From Pedobacter sp. D749 (GTDB lineage Bacteria > Bacteroidota > Bacteroidia > Sphingobacteriales > Sphingobacteriaceae): a stretch of 64,000 bases of DNA. Both the position numbers and the translations under genes were made by a program. The notes under the pieces were generated by a model that did not search any database, was not told the origin of the DNA, and worked only from the letters and a program-made list of their open reading frames with translations. The stretch is taken from assembly GCF_019317285.1 (NCBI RefSeq), contig NZ_CP079218.1, positions 3,906,001-3,970,000 of the forward strand, written 5' to 3'. Shown here piece after piece: positions 35,165 to 43,459 of this stretch. The first letter of the stretch is position 1; each line of letters begins with the position of its first letter.

Positions 35165-36163
35165 TTAGTTTAATTTCTCCGCCAATAGCTTCATTTCTAT
35201 CTGTGGCGATCGTTTCTCGTAAATGATGCTGTGAACAGCCTTACAGATGGGCATGTCTACATTATACTCCTGGTTTTTGATGTGCATACATTTTGCAGCA
35301 TAATAACCTTCGGCTACCATATTCATTTCTAACTGTGCCGATTTTACGGTATACCCCTTGCCTATCATATTACCAAAAGTACGGTTGCGGCTGAACTGTG
35401 AATAGGCAGTTACGAGCAAATCGCCCAGATAGGCTGATTCTTTAATGTCGCGATCAATGGGATGAACCAAATCTACAAAACGTTTGATTTCTCGTATGGC
35501 GTTGCTAATGAGCACGGCCTGAAAGTTATCGCCATAACCTATGCCATGGCAAATGCCACTGGCTACGGCGTAAATATTTTTTAAAACAGCAGCGTATTCT
35601 GTACCGAAAATATCGTCAGAAACATTAGTTTTAATGTAGCGTGTATTTAAAATCGAGGCAAATGCGGCCGCTTTATCTACGTCGGTACAGGCAATAGTTA
35701 GGTAAGAAAGTTTCTCAAAGGCTACTTCTTCTGCATGGCAGGGGCCGCTTACCACAAGAATATCGTGATAAGGGATGTTGTATTTTTCGTTCAAAAATTC
35801 GCCGATAATCAGGTTATCTTCGGGTACAATTCCCTTAATGGCTGATACTATTTTCTTGCCTCTTAAATCTTCAGGGGTTATGGCAGACAGTGTTTCCTTT
35901 AAAAAAGCCGCAGGAACATTTAAAATAACAAAATCAGCTGATTTTATAATCGAACTGATATCAGACGAGATATTGTCCTGATTGAGTTTTAGCTCAACAG
36001 AACTGAGGTAATGAGGATTGTGTTTAAATTTTTTGATGTGTTCAATGGCTGTTTCGTTACGCATCCACCAAAAAATCTCTTTCTCAGACAAATTATCTGC
36101 AAGCATTTTTACGATGGCAGTAGCCCAGCTCCCACCCCCTATCATTGCTATTTTAGGTACCAT
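35165..36163 (-). CDS. gpsA: NAD(P)H-dependent glycerol-3-phosphate dehydrogenase
   Basis: The 332-residue protein has the N-terminal dinucleotide motif IAMIGGGSWATAIVKML, the NVPAAFL segment, SGPCHAEEVA with the substrate-binding region, LKNIYAVASGICHGIGYGDN with the catalytic Lys, and an all-helical C-terminal domain. It reduces dihydroxyacetone phosphate to sn-glycerol-3-phosphate for phospholipid synthesis. The usual GPS/GPN spacing and length (about 330) fit. It is separated from the upstream efflux gene by the repeat at 36173-36286. Confidence 0.95.
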   Translation of the reverse strand: MVPKIAMIGGGSWATAIVKMLADNLSEKEIFWWMRNETAIEHIKKFKHNPHYLSSVELKLNQDNISSDISSIIKSADFVILNVPAAFLKETLSAITPEDLRGKKIVSAIKGIVPEDNLIIGEFLNEKYNIPYHDILVVSGPCHAEEVAFEKLSYLTIACTDVDKAAAFASILNTRYIKTNVSDDIFGTEYAAVLKNIYAVASGICHGIGYGDNFQAVLISNAIREIKRFVDLVHPIDRDIKESAYLGDLLVTAYSQFSRNRTFGNMIGKGYTVKSAQLEMNMVAEGYYAAKCMHIKNQEYNVDMPICKAVHSIIYEKRSPQIEMKLLAEKLN

Positions 36164-36172
36164 GATTATAAA

Positions 36173-36286
36173 AAAGGTTTAAGGTAAAGGTGTAAAATCA
36201 TTTTTCAAAAGGTATAAGGCAAAAGGTGTAAGGCTTAAAGTTAGGCTCAATGCCATATACCTTAAACCTTACACCCTAAACCTTAG
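36173..36286. repeat. Inverted array of GGTTTAAGGTGTAA-type words
   Basis: The left arm holds AAGGTTTAAGGTAAAGGTGTAA-like words (written in part) and the right arm holds their inverse (ACCTTAAACC, TTACACCCTAAACC), so the element can fold into a long hairpin. It lies just upstream of gpsA. Confidence 0.6.
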
Positions 36287-36335
36287 AAATACACCTAAAC
36301 AACGCAAGTTACTATTTCTTGCGATTATTTATAAA

Positions 36336-37676
36336 CTACTTTTTCCCGTCTTTGCTAAACAATTGGTCTTTAGCTGTTTTTTCTACAACCATACCATCTT
36401 TCAGTTTGCTCTGAATGGCTGAATAAGGACCAGTTACAACTTCTTCTCCGGCTTTAACACCCGATTTTACTATGATAAACTGATCGTTCTGAATACCCGT
36501 TGTCACCTCTGCTTTTTTAACTTTTTTACTTTTAGCATCGTAAGTGTAAACATATTGCTTCACCTTTTTGTCGGTAAGTTTCGATTTCTGTTTATCGGTA
36601 TTTTCCTGGCTGCCCTGGTTATTGTTGCTACCACCCGATTTTGCATTATCAGTAAACACCGCCTGGATTGGAATAGCCAATCCGGTTAACGATTCGCTTT
36701 CAATATCAACCGTTGCCGACATGCCCGGACGGAAAATAGATTGTTGTTTGCCCTCCATTTCTTCGGTAATCCTGATTTTTACAGAAAAATTGGTCACCTG
36801 ATCTACTGAGGTAGATACTGCAGTACCCACTGCTGTTGATGAACTTGCAATTTCAGTAACCACACCTCTGAATTTTTTATCAGAAAATGCATCTACTTCG
36901 ATAGAAGCTTTATCGCCAACCTTAACGCGGGTAATGTCGTTCTCGTTTACATCTACATTAACTTCCATAGATGAAAGATTAGAAATACGCATAATCTCGG
37001 TACCTGCCATTTGCGAAGTTCCTAAAATACGGTCGCCAAGCTCAATTGATAATTTAGAAACCACACCATCAACTGGTGCGTAAATAGTGGTTTTAGCTAA
37101 GTTAGCTCCCGCTTCTTTAACATTTGCACCAGTTTGCTCTAAAGTAAATTTGGCGCCGGTAACATTTTCTTTTGCACTGGCTAAATTTGCTTTAGCGGTT
37201 AAAAACGCCGCTTTAGCTGAATCGAACTCTGAAGCTGAAATTACTTTTTTATTAAAAAGCTCAACATTACGTTTGTAGGTAGCTTCAGCATTCACAAAAT
37301 TAGCCTGGTTTTGCGCAAGCTGTTGTTGTGCTGCAGCTACACTGGCTTTTTGCGCATTAAAACTTGCCACGGTTCTTTCATAGCCCGATTGTAACACATC
37401 CGGACGTACTTTACAAAGCAACTGGCCTGCTTTAACAATATCTCCCTCTTTTACTTTTAACTCTACTACCTCTCCAGATACCTCAGAACTTAATTTAACC
37501 TCGGTTTCCGGCTGGATTTTTCCACTTGCCGTAACTGTTTCCACAACAGTTTTATCTGATGCTTTTTCTGTAGTTACTTTTTCGGTTTTATTTCCACCTA
37601 TCACGCCGGCCAGTTTGAGCACAACCAGAAGGACTACGATAGCAACTACGGTAATAATAATATGCTTCAGTTTCAT
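36336..37676 (-). CDS. Efflux periplasmic adaptor subunit (membrane fusion protein, HlyD/MacA type)
   Basis: The 446-residue protein has one N-terminal membrane anchor (IIITVVAIVVLLVVLKLAGVI). Next come a first half-lipoyl segment (SGKIQPETEVKLSSEVSGEVVELKVKEGDIVKAGQLL), a long Ala/Gln-rich coiled-coil hairpin (about residues 100-195), a second half-lipoyl segment (TTIYAPVDGVVSKL) and beta-barrel/MP domains. It bridges an inner-membrane transporter to a TolC channel. The TolC gene is 58 bp upstream on the same strand. No transporter gene follows; gpsA comes next after a repeat. The Asn/Gln/Lys-rich insert near residue 345-370 is odd but in frame. Confidence 0.92.
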   Translation of the reverse strand: MKLKHIIITVVAIVVLLVVLKLAGVIGGNKTEKVTTEKASDKTVVETVTASGKIQPETEVKLSSEVSGEVVELKVKEGDIVKAGQLLCKVRPDVLQSGYERTVASFNAQKASVAAAQQQLAQNQANFVNAEATYKRNVELFNKKVISASEFDSAKAAFLTAKANLASAKENVTGAKFTLEQTGANVKEAGANLAKTTIYAPVDGVVSKLSIELGDRILGTSQMAGTEIMRISNLSSMEVNVDVNENDITRVKVGDKASIEVDAFSDKKFRGVVTEIASSSTAVGTAVSTSVDQVTNFSVKIRITEEMEGKQQSIFRPGMSATVDIESESLTGLAIPIQAVFTDNAKSGGSNNNQGSQENTDKQKSKLTDKKVKQYVYTYDAKSKKVKKAEVTTGIQNDQFIIVKSGVKAGEEVVTGPYSAIQSKLKDGMVVEKTAKDQLFSKDGKK

Positions 37677-37734
37677 AATTTGTATTGTATTTCGTTTATT
37701 TAAAGTTGTAATATTTAAGCTTCAGCATTTTGTC

Positions 37735-39081
37735 TTAAAAAACAATCTGTTTGCCTAAATAATAATCAATTACCTTGGCACGGAACAGTAAGTCGTATTT
37801 TGCTAAGATAAAATCTATTTCGGCTTTATTTTTATTGGTTTGAGCTGTACTGTAATCTAAAGAGTTTACTAAACCAACAGCATAACGTTGCTCAATAACA
37901 TAAAAGGCATCTTTTTGCGCCTGAAAAGCATTTTGGGTAGAAGAATACCTGCTTTGCGCGGCATTTAAATCGGCGACAGCCTGATTGATTACTTTAATCA
38001 GGTTGTTTTTAGAGATTTGCTCATCTGTTTTGCGCTGCTCGAATACTATTTTAGCCTTTCTTACGGTAGACCTGGTGGTAAAACCATTAAAAATAGGAAT
38101 TGAAATACCCATATTAATTGATTTACCGAAGTTGTCAGACAGTTGACTAAAAAACGGACTGTTTCCTGGAAAAGCAAACTGGTACTGATAGAAAGATCCT
38201 AAACCTCCTCCAAAAGTAACTTTAGGGTAATAACTACCTTTGGCTACATCAATTGCTTTTTCTGCTGCTTTTGTATTTAAACTTGCCAATTTGATATCGG
38301 GAAATGTATTTAAGGCCTGACTGTAAATATCACTTGGCACATAATTATTCTGAATGTTATTCAATTCGTTAACCAATGGCGGCTGTACCTTAAATGTCAT
38401 TGGTGGCTGAATTTCCATTAATTGTCCTAAAGTTAAATAGGATATTGTCAACTGATTCTGCGCATTGGTTAGATTAAGCTCAGCGGTTGCAGCCTGCGAT
38501 TTGGCCTGCGAAATATCGGCTAAAGTTTTATTACCAACATCCAAAAGGGCCTGTTCTCTTTTTAAAGTAGAATTAGCTACGTCTAATTGTTGCTGCGTAG
38601 CTTTAACCTGATCCTGGTTATTTAAAACCTGCAAATAAGCGGTCACCACCTGCAGAATAAGATCATTTTTTACTTTGTCTACATTGGTTTGATCTACGGC
38701 CAGCAATAACTTATTCTGTCTGATCTGATTCAGTTGAGCGCCACCTCCAAATACCTGCACATTCGCAGATACATTAGGATTTAAGGTATAATTTTGTGTA
38801 TTTAGAAACAACCCTGATGTTACCTGGCTCCTTCCCCATTGCATAGATTGGTTAACAGAACCGTTTACAGTGGGCAATAAAGCATTTTTAGATTGGCGTA
38901 CATTTTCTTCGCTAAGCGCGGCATTAAATGCGGCTTGTTTGATGTTTAGATTGTTTTTTAATGTGTTTTCGACCGCTTGTTGAATGCTGATCACTTCTTG
39001 AGCCTTAATTTGCTGATTAAAACTTAATGCCACTAATAACGCAGATCCGGTAATTAACTTATTCTTGGTAAACATCTTCAT
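37735..39081 (-). CDS. TolC-family outer-membrane efflux channel
   Basis: The start at 39081 (MKMFTKNKLITGSALLVALSFNQQIKAQ) gives a signal peptide; the frame extends to 39135 but those residues are not signal-like. The 448-residue product has the two OEP repeats of TolC proteins, rich in Gln, Asn and Ala, with heptad-like helices such as KNDLILQVVTAYLQVLNNQDQVKATQQQLDVAN (part shown here in short words). It forms a trimeric export duct. It is the first gene of the TolC-MFP pair and is divergent from the deacetylase gene, with 73 bp between. Confidence 0.92.
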   Translation of the reverse strand: MKMFTKNKLITGSALLVALSFNQQIKAQEVISIQQAVENTLKNNLNIKQAAFNAALSEENVRQSKNALLPTVNGSVNQSMQWGRSQVTSGLFLNTQNYTLNPNVSANVQVFGGGAQLNQIRQNKLLLAVDQTNVDKVKNDLILQVVTAYLQVLNNQDQVKATQQQLDVANSTLKREQALLDVGNKTLADISQAKSQAATAELNLTNAQNQLTISYLTLGQLMEIQPPMTFKVQPPLVNELNNIQNNYVPSDIYSQALNTFPDIKLASLNTKAAEKAIDVAKGSYYPKVTFGGGLGSFYQYQFAFPGNSPFFSQLSDNFGKSINMGISIPIFNGFTTRSTVRKAKIVFEQRKTDEQISKNNLIKVINQAVADLNAAQSRYSSTQNAFQAQKDAFYVIEQRYAVGLVNSLDYSTAQTNKNKAEIDFILAKYDLLFRAKVIDYYLGKQIVF

Positions 39082-39154
39082 AATTTGTTTCAAATCTATA
39101 TAAACAACTTTAATAATTTCAATCTGTTCAGGCATTTACTAACTTTGAACTTAA

Positions 39155-39832
39155 ATGTACCTGATCAAATCACCGCTTCTGCTAAAATGGTATTATCCAT
39201 CATTGTTATGGAATAAATCCCGCACCGAAAAAGTTATTTATTTGACCTTTGACGATGGACCCATACCCAATGTTACAGATTTTGTATTAAAAACTTTAAA
39301 AGTATTCAATGCTAAAGCTACATTTTTTTGCATCGGTGATAATATTGTTAAACACCCCGAAGTTTTTGAACGCGTCAAAACCGACGGGCATGCCATTGGC
39401 AACCATACTTTCAATCATTTAAAAGGTTGGAAAACCGATGATGAAACCTACCTTCAAAACACAATAAAATGCCAAGAACTTACGAAAACTGAGCTTTTCC
39501 GTCCACCTTACGGGAGGATTAAGAAAAGTCAGATTCTGAGTCTGAAGTCCAAAGTCCGGAGTTCGGAGTCAATATCCCAAAATTCACAAACCGATTCAAA
39601 TCCCAAATCTCAAATCTCAAATCTGAAAATCGTAATGTGGGATGTACTTAGCGGCGATTTCGACACTAAACTCTCACCCGAAAAATGTTATCAAAATGTG
39701 ATTAAACATACCGAAAATGGTTCTATAATTGTATTTCACGATAGTTTAAAAGCATTCGACCGTTTATCTTACGCACTTCCCAAAGTATTGGCTTATTTTA
39801 CTGAAAAAGGTTTTACATTTTCAACATTATAG
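39155..39832 (+). CDS. NodB-type polysaccharide deacetylase with in-frame repeat-derived insert
   Basis: The 225-residue protein has all main motifs of carbohydrate esterase family 4: TFDDGP with Asp33/Asp34, HTFNH with His84 and His88 for zinc, RPPYG and FHDS. Between RPPYGRIKKSQ and IVMWDVLSGDFD, residues about 125-157 are a Ser/Lys/Gln-rich segment encoded by short-period repeat DNA (39528-39627) that is typical of intergenic filler in this window. The rest is a normal family member, so the enzyme may still work, with a surface loop added. The likely substrate is a GlcNAc polymer such as peptidoglycan or exopolysaccharide. The N-terminal 20 residues are only weakly hydrophobic; location is uncertain. 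Confidence 0.88.
   Translation: MYLIKSPLLLKWYYPSLLWNKSRTEKVIYLTFDDGPIPNVTDFVLKTLKVFNAKATFFCIGDNIVKHPEVFERVKTDGHAIGNHTFNHLKGWKTDDETYLQNTIKCQELTKTELFRPPYGRIKKSQILSLKSKVRSSESISQNSQTDSNPKSQISNLKIVMWDVLSGDFDTKLSPEKCYQNVIKHTENGSIIVFHDSLKAFDRLSYALPKVLAYFTEKGFTFSTL
39528..39627. repeat. Short-period repeat DNA inside the deacetylase gene
   Basis: The DNA is built from GTCTGAAGTCC / AAAGTCCGGAGT words followed by four copies of CAAATCY(CA) words. The same words occur at 45741-45776 and 30946-31030 outside genes. The reading frame is kept throughout. Confidence 0.65.
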
Positions 39833-40004
39833 TTCGAAGCCAATCTTATGCCAAGGCTTTACATACATTTCAACAAACTGAATATCAAAACATTAATATA
39901 CTATTAAATAAATAACTGTTCAAAATCGCACAAACATGTCCGATAACGAACGGTTAACCAAGTTATTAAGATGCTATCGTTTATCACTAATTTACCTAAC
40001 TACA

Positions 40005-40062
40005 GCAGAAATCTTTTTACATAGTTCAAAGATTTCTCCACTGCGGTCGAAATGACGATACT
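40005..40062. repeat. REP-like repeat family R2, partial copy
   Basis: On the minus strand it reads CGTCATTTCGACCGCAGTGG followed by AGAAATCT, which is a diverged form of the CGTCATCTCGACTGAAG … GAGAGATCT words found twice in the duplication at 45790-46604. Confidence 0.55.
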
Positions 40063-40110
40063 TCGAGACCATTCCCTTCTTTATCCATTTTGTCCATTCA
40101 TATTGATTTT

Positions 40111-40158
40111 TATACAATAAATTATCCCTAAGGATGAAAATTCTATATTTATTGTATA
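40111..40158. promoter_or_regulatory. Perfect 12-bp inverted repeat (TATACAATAAAT … ATTTATTGTATA)
   Basis: The arms at 40111-40122 and 40147-40158 are exact inverse complements separated by 24 bp, about 340 bp upstream of acnB. It could be a regulator site pair or an RNA hairpin; there is no T-tract. Confidence 0.4.
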
Positions 40159-40360
40159 GCCCGAGGATTATAATAAACTGGTAAGGATGAAATGATTTTA
40201 AGTTATAGCAGGCACTCAAAAAAACACTTCTTAATCACATAAACGTGGTCATAATTTATACGTTTTCATGACTTCTGATATACATCCGTTTTTCATTGTT
40301 TAGAATAATTCCAAATTACTGAATCACCTACCTAAATTACATTTAAGGGTTGTTTTTTGC

Positions 40361-40368
40361 TATTTTTG
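40361..40368 (+). promoter_or_regulatory. Candidate -7 promoter element for acnB (TATTTTTG)
   Basis: Exact match to TAnnTTTG about 135 bp upstream of the acnB start. The -33 box is not convincing. Confidence 0.35.
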
Positions 40369-40501
40369 TTTTAACCAAAAAATTGTGCCCTATTGGCTCA
40401 ATAAACGCAAATTAATATACAAAAGCAGTATTCTTTTTTTGTAAAAAGTGGGTGTACATTTTATTGCACAATCTTATCACAAAAAGAATAAACTATCCAA
40501 G

Positions 40502-43267
40502 ATGAGTATTTATAACGATTATATCCAGGAGATTGAAGACAGAAAAGCTCAAGGTCTTCATCCCAAACCTATTGATGGCGCTGAATTATTAAGTGAAATC
40601 ATCGATCAAATCAAAAATGTAAATAATTTTAACAGGGCAGATGCTGTTAATTTTTTCATATACAACACCTTGCCGGGCACTACCGGAGCAGCTGGTGTAA
40701 AAGCAGAGTTTTTAAAAGAAATTATTTTAGGCGGAGCTATCGTTGCAGAAATCACACCTGATTTTGCTTTCGAATTGTTATCGCACATGAAGGGTGGATC
40801 TTCTATCAAAGTGTTATTAGACATTGCCTTAGCCGATAATGGCGATAAAGCCCATAAAGCTGCAGATGTTCTTAAAACACAGGTTTACTTGTACGATGCC
40901 GATACCGATCGTTTAAAAGAAGCTTATAACAATGGCAATGCCATCGCTAAAGAAATATTAGAAAGTTATGCCAGGGCTGAATTTTTCACCAAACTCCCTG
41001 AAGTAGCAGAAGAAATTAAAGTGGTAACCTTTATTGCCGGGATAGGTGATATTTCTACAGATTTATTATCTCCAGGTAACCAGGCACACTCCCGTTCTGA
41101 TCGTGAACTGCATGGTAAATGTATGATTACGCCAGAGGCTCAGGAAGAAATCAAAGCATTGCAGGCGCAACACCCAGATAAAAGTGTAATGCTGGTAGCT
41201 GAAAAAGGCACCATGGGTGTAGGTTCCTCGCGCATGTCAGGCGTAAATAATGTGGCACTTTGGACGGGCAAAAGATCTAGCCCTTTTATCCCATTTGTAA
41301 ACATAGCGCCAATTGTAGGTGGTACCAATGGTATTTCTCCAATTTTTTTAACCACAGTTGATGTAACTGGTGGTATTGGTATCGACCTTAAAAACTGGGT
41401 AAAGAAAACCGATGAGAACGGAAATGTTATCCGTAACGAAAATGACGAGCCAATTTTAGAGCAGGTTTACTCCATAGAAACGGGCACGGTACTTACCATT
41501 AATACCAGAACTAAAAAATTATATAATGGAGATCAGGAGTTGATCGACATTTCAAAAGCGTTGACACCACAAAAAATGGAATTTATCAAAGCTGGCGGTT
41601 CTTACGCTATCGTTTTTGGTAAAAAAATCCAAACTTTTGCAGCTAAAACCTTAGGTATCGAAGCTTCTGCAGTATTTGCTCCGGCAAAAGAGGTATCTGT
41701 AGAAGGGCAAGGTTTAACCGCTGTAGAGAAAATATTTAACAGAAATGCAGTAGGTTTAACACAAGGCAAAGTTTTACATGCCGGCTCTGATGTTCGTGTT
41801 GAAGTAAATATTGTAGGTTCGCAAGATACTACCGGTTTAATGACGGCTCAGGAATTAGAGGCAATGGCTGCTACAGTGATTTCTCCTATTGTTGATGGCG
41901 CTTACCAGTCAGGTTGCCATACGGCATCTGTTTGGGATAAAAAAGCACAGGCAAACATCCCTAAACTGATGAAATTTATGAATGATTTCGGGGTAATTAC
42001 TGCCCGCGACCCTAAGGGGGAATATCATTCGATGACCGATGTTATTCACAAAGTATTAAACGATATTACCATTGATGAGTGGGCAATTATCATTGGTGGC
42101 GACTCGCACACCCGTATGTCTAAAGGTGTGGCATTCGGCGCAGATTCTGGTACAGTAGCATTAGCATTGGCAACCGGTGAGGCTTCTATGCCAATTCCGG
42201 AGTCAGTAAAAGTAACCTTCAAAGGTGAAATGAAACAACACATGGATTTCCGTGATGTAGTACATGCGACGCAATTACAAATGTTGCAACAGTTTGATGG
42301 CGAAAACGTATTCCAGGGCCGCATCATCGAAGTACACATTGGTACTTTATTAGCTGATCAGGCCTTTACCTTTACCGATTGGACTGCTGAAATGAAAGCA
42401 AAAGCATCTATCTGTATTTCGCAGGACGATACTTTAATCCAATCGTTAGAAATTGCCAAAAACCGTATTCAAATCATGATCGACAAAGGTATGGATAACC
42501 ATAACCAGGTTCTACAAGGTTTGATTAATAAAGCAAACAAACGTATTGAAGAAATTAAAACCGGTATCAAACCAGCTTTAATGCCCGATGATAATGCTAA
42601 ATATTATGCTGAGGTTGTAATTGATCTGGATCTCATTGAAGAACCAATGATTGCCGATCCGGATGTGAATAACGCAGATGTTTCTAAACGTTATACACAC
42701 GATACCATCAGAGATTTAACCTACTACGGTGGCGATAAAAAAGTAGACCTTGGTTTCGTTGGCTCATGCATGGTGCATAAAGATGACTTGAAAATCGTTT
42801 CTCAAATGTTAAAAAACATAGAGACGCAGACCGGTAAAGTAGAGTTCAAAGCGCCATTGGTAGTTGCAGCCCCTACCTACAACATCATAGATGAACTGAA
42901 AGCAGAAGGTGATTGGGAATACTTGCAAAGATATTCTGGATTTGAGTTCAGCGATGCGTTACCTAAAGCTGCAGCACGTACCGAATATGAGAACATCATG
43001 TATTTAGAGCGCCCGGGCTGTAACCTTTGCATGGGTAACCAGGAGAAAGCGGCTAAAGGTGATACGGTAATGGCTACGTCGACCCGTTTATTTCAGGGCC
43101 GTGTGGTAGAAGACAGAGATGGTAAAAAAGGAGAGTCTTTACTGGCTTCAACCCCTGTAGTCGTTCTTTCAGCAATCCTGGGCCGTATTCCGAGCATTGA
43201 AGAATATAAAATGGCAGTAGAAGGCATTAACTTAACCAAGTTTACCCCTATTTCTACAAAACAATAA
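40502..43267 (+). CDS. acnB: Aconitate hydratase B (bifunctional aconitase/2-methylisocitrate dehydratase)
   Basis: Start at 40502 (MSIYNDYIQEIEDRKAQG) is preferred to an upstream ATG at 40448, because family members begin here. The 921-residue protein has the N-terminal HEAT-like helical domain (about 1-160) and swivel domain of AcnB, followed by the aconitase core. Cluster ligands are Cys756 in GSCMVHKDD and Cys840/Cys843 in PGCNLCMGNQ. It interconverts citrate and isocitrate in the TCA cycle and may act on 2-methylisocitrate. It is about 55 residues longer than the E. coli enzyme. The second aconitase gene follows after a terminator. Confidence 0.96.
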   Translation: MSIYNDYIQEIEDRKAQGLHPKPIDGAELLSEIIDQIKNVNNFNRADAVNFFIYNTLPGTTGAAGVKAEFLKEIILGGAIVAEITPDFAFELLSHMKGGSSIKVLLDIALADNGDKAHKAADVLKTQVYLYDADTDRLKEAYNNGNAIAKEILESYARAEFFTKLPEVAEEIKVVTFIAGIGDISTDLLSPGNQAHSRSDRELHGKCMITPEAQEEIKALQAQHPDKSVMLVAEKGTMGVGSSRMSGVNNVALWTGKRSSPFIPFVNIAPIVGGTNGISPIFLTTVDVTGGIGIDLKNWVKKTDENGNVIRNENDEPILEQVYSIETGTVLTINTRTKKLYNGDQELIDISKALTPQKMEFIKAGGSYAIVFGKKIQTFAAKTLGIEASAVFAPAKEVSVEGQGLTAVEKIFNRNAVGLTQGKVLHAGSDVRVEVNIVGSQDTTGLMTAQELEAMAATVISPIVDGAYQSGCHTASVWDKKAQANIPKLMKFMNDFGVITARDPKGEYHSMTDVIHKVLNDITIDEWAIIIGGDSHTRMSKGVAFGADSGTVALALATGEASMPIPESVKVTFKGEMKQHMDFRDVVHATQLQMLQQFDGENVFQGRIIEVHIGTLLADQAFTFTDWTAEMKAKASICISQDDTLIQSLEIAKNRIQIMIDKGMDNHNQVLQGLINKANKRIEEIKTGIKPALMPDDNAKYYAEVVIDLDLIEEPMIADPDVNNADVSKRYTHDTIRDLTYYGGDKKVDLGFVGSCMVHKDDLKIVSQMLKNIETQTGKVEFKAPLVVAAPTYNIIDELKAEGDWEYLQRYSGFEFSDALPKAAARTEYENIMYLERPGCNLCMGNQEKAAKGDTVMATSTRLFQGRVVEDRDGKKGESLLASTPVVVLSAILGRIPSIEEYKMAVEGINLTKFTPISTKQ

Positions 43268-43301
43268 GAAACAAAAAAGCATATTATTTGTTAATCTTTA
43301 A

Positions 43302-43334
43302 AAAAGGCTATCCGAGAGATCTGGTAGCCTTTTC
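43302..43334 (+). terminator. Intrinsic terminator between acnB and the second aconitase gene
   Basis: AAAAGGCTA / TAGCCTTTT stem with a 14-base loop and T-rich 3' flank. It indicates that the two aconitase genes are separate units. Confidence 0.75.
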
Positions 43335-43459
43335 TTTTGCATAATAGTTGCATAGAATGGTTTTAAATAAGATATTATGACAAATCTCAAAAATAAATCT
43401 GTTTAAAATTGTTTAATTTAGATAGTACCTTATTGACAATAATTATAAAAAATTAAAGT

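Larger units (their letters stand above)
39833..40501. other. 669-bp noncoding region upstream of acnB
   Basis: No gene is supported. It contains a REP-like repeat copy (about 40005-40062), a perfect 12-bp inverted repeat (40111-40158) and a -7-like box (40361-40368). A 75-codon minus-strand frame over part of it looks spurious. Confidence 0.6.
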
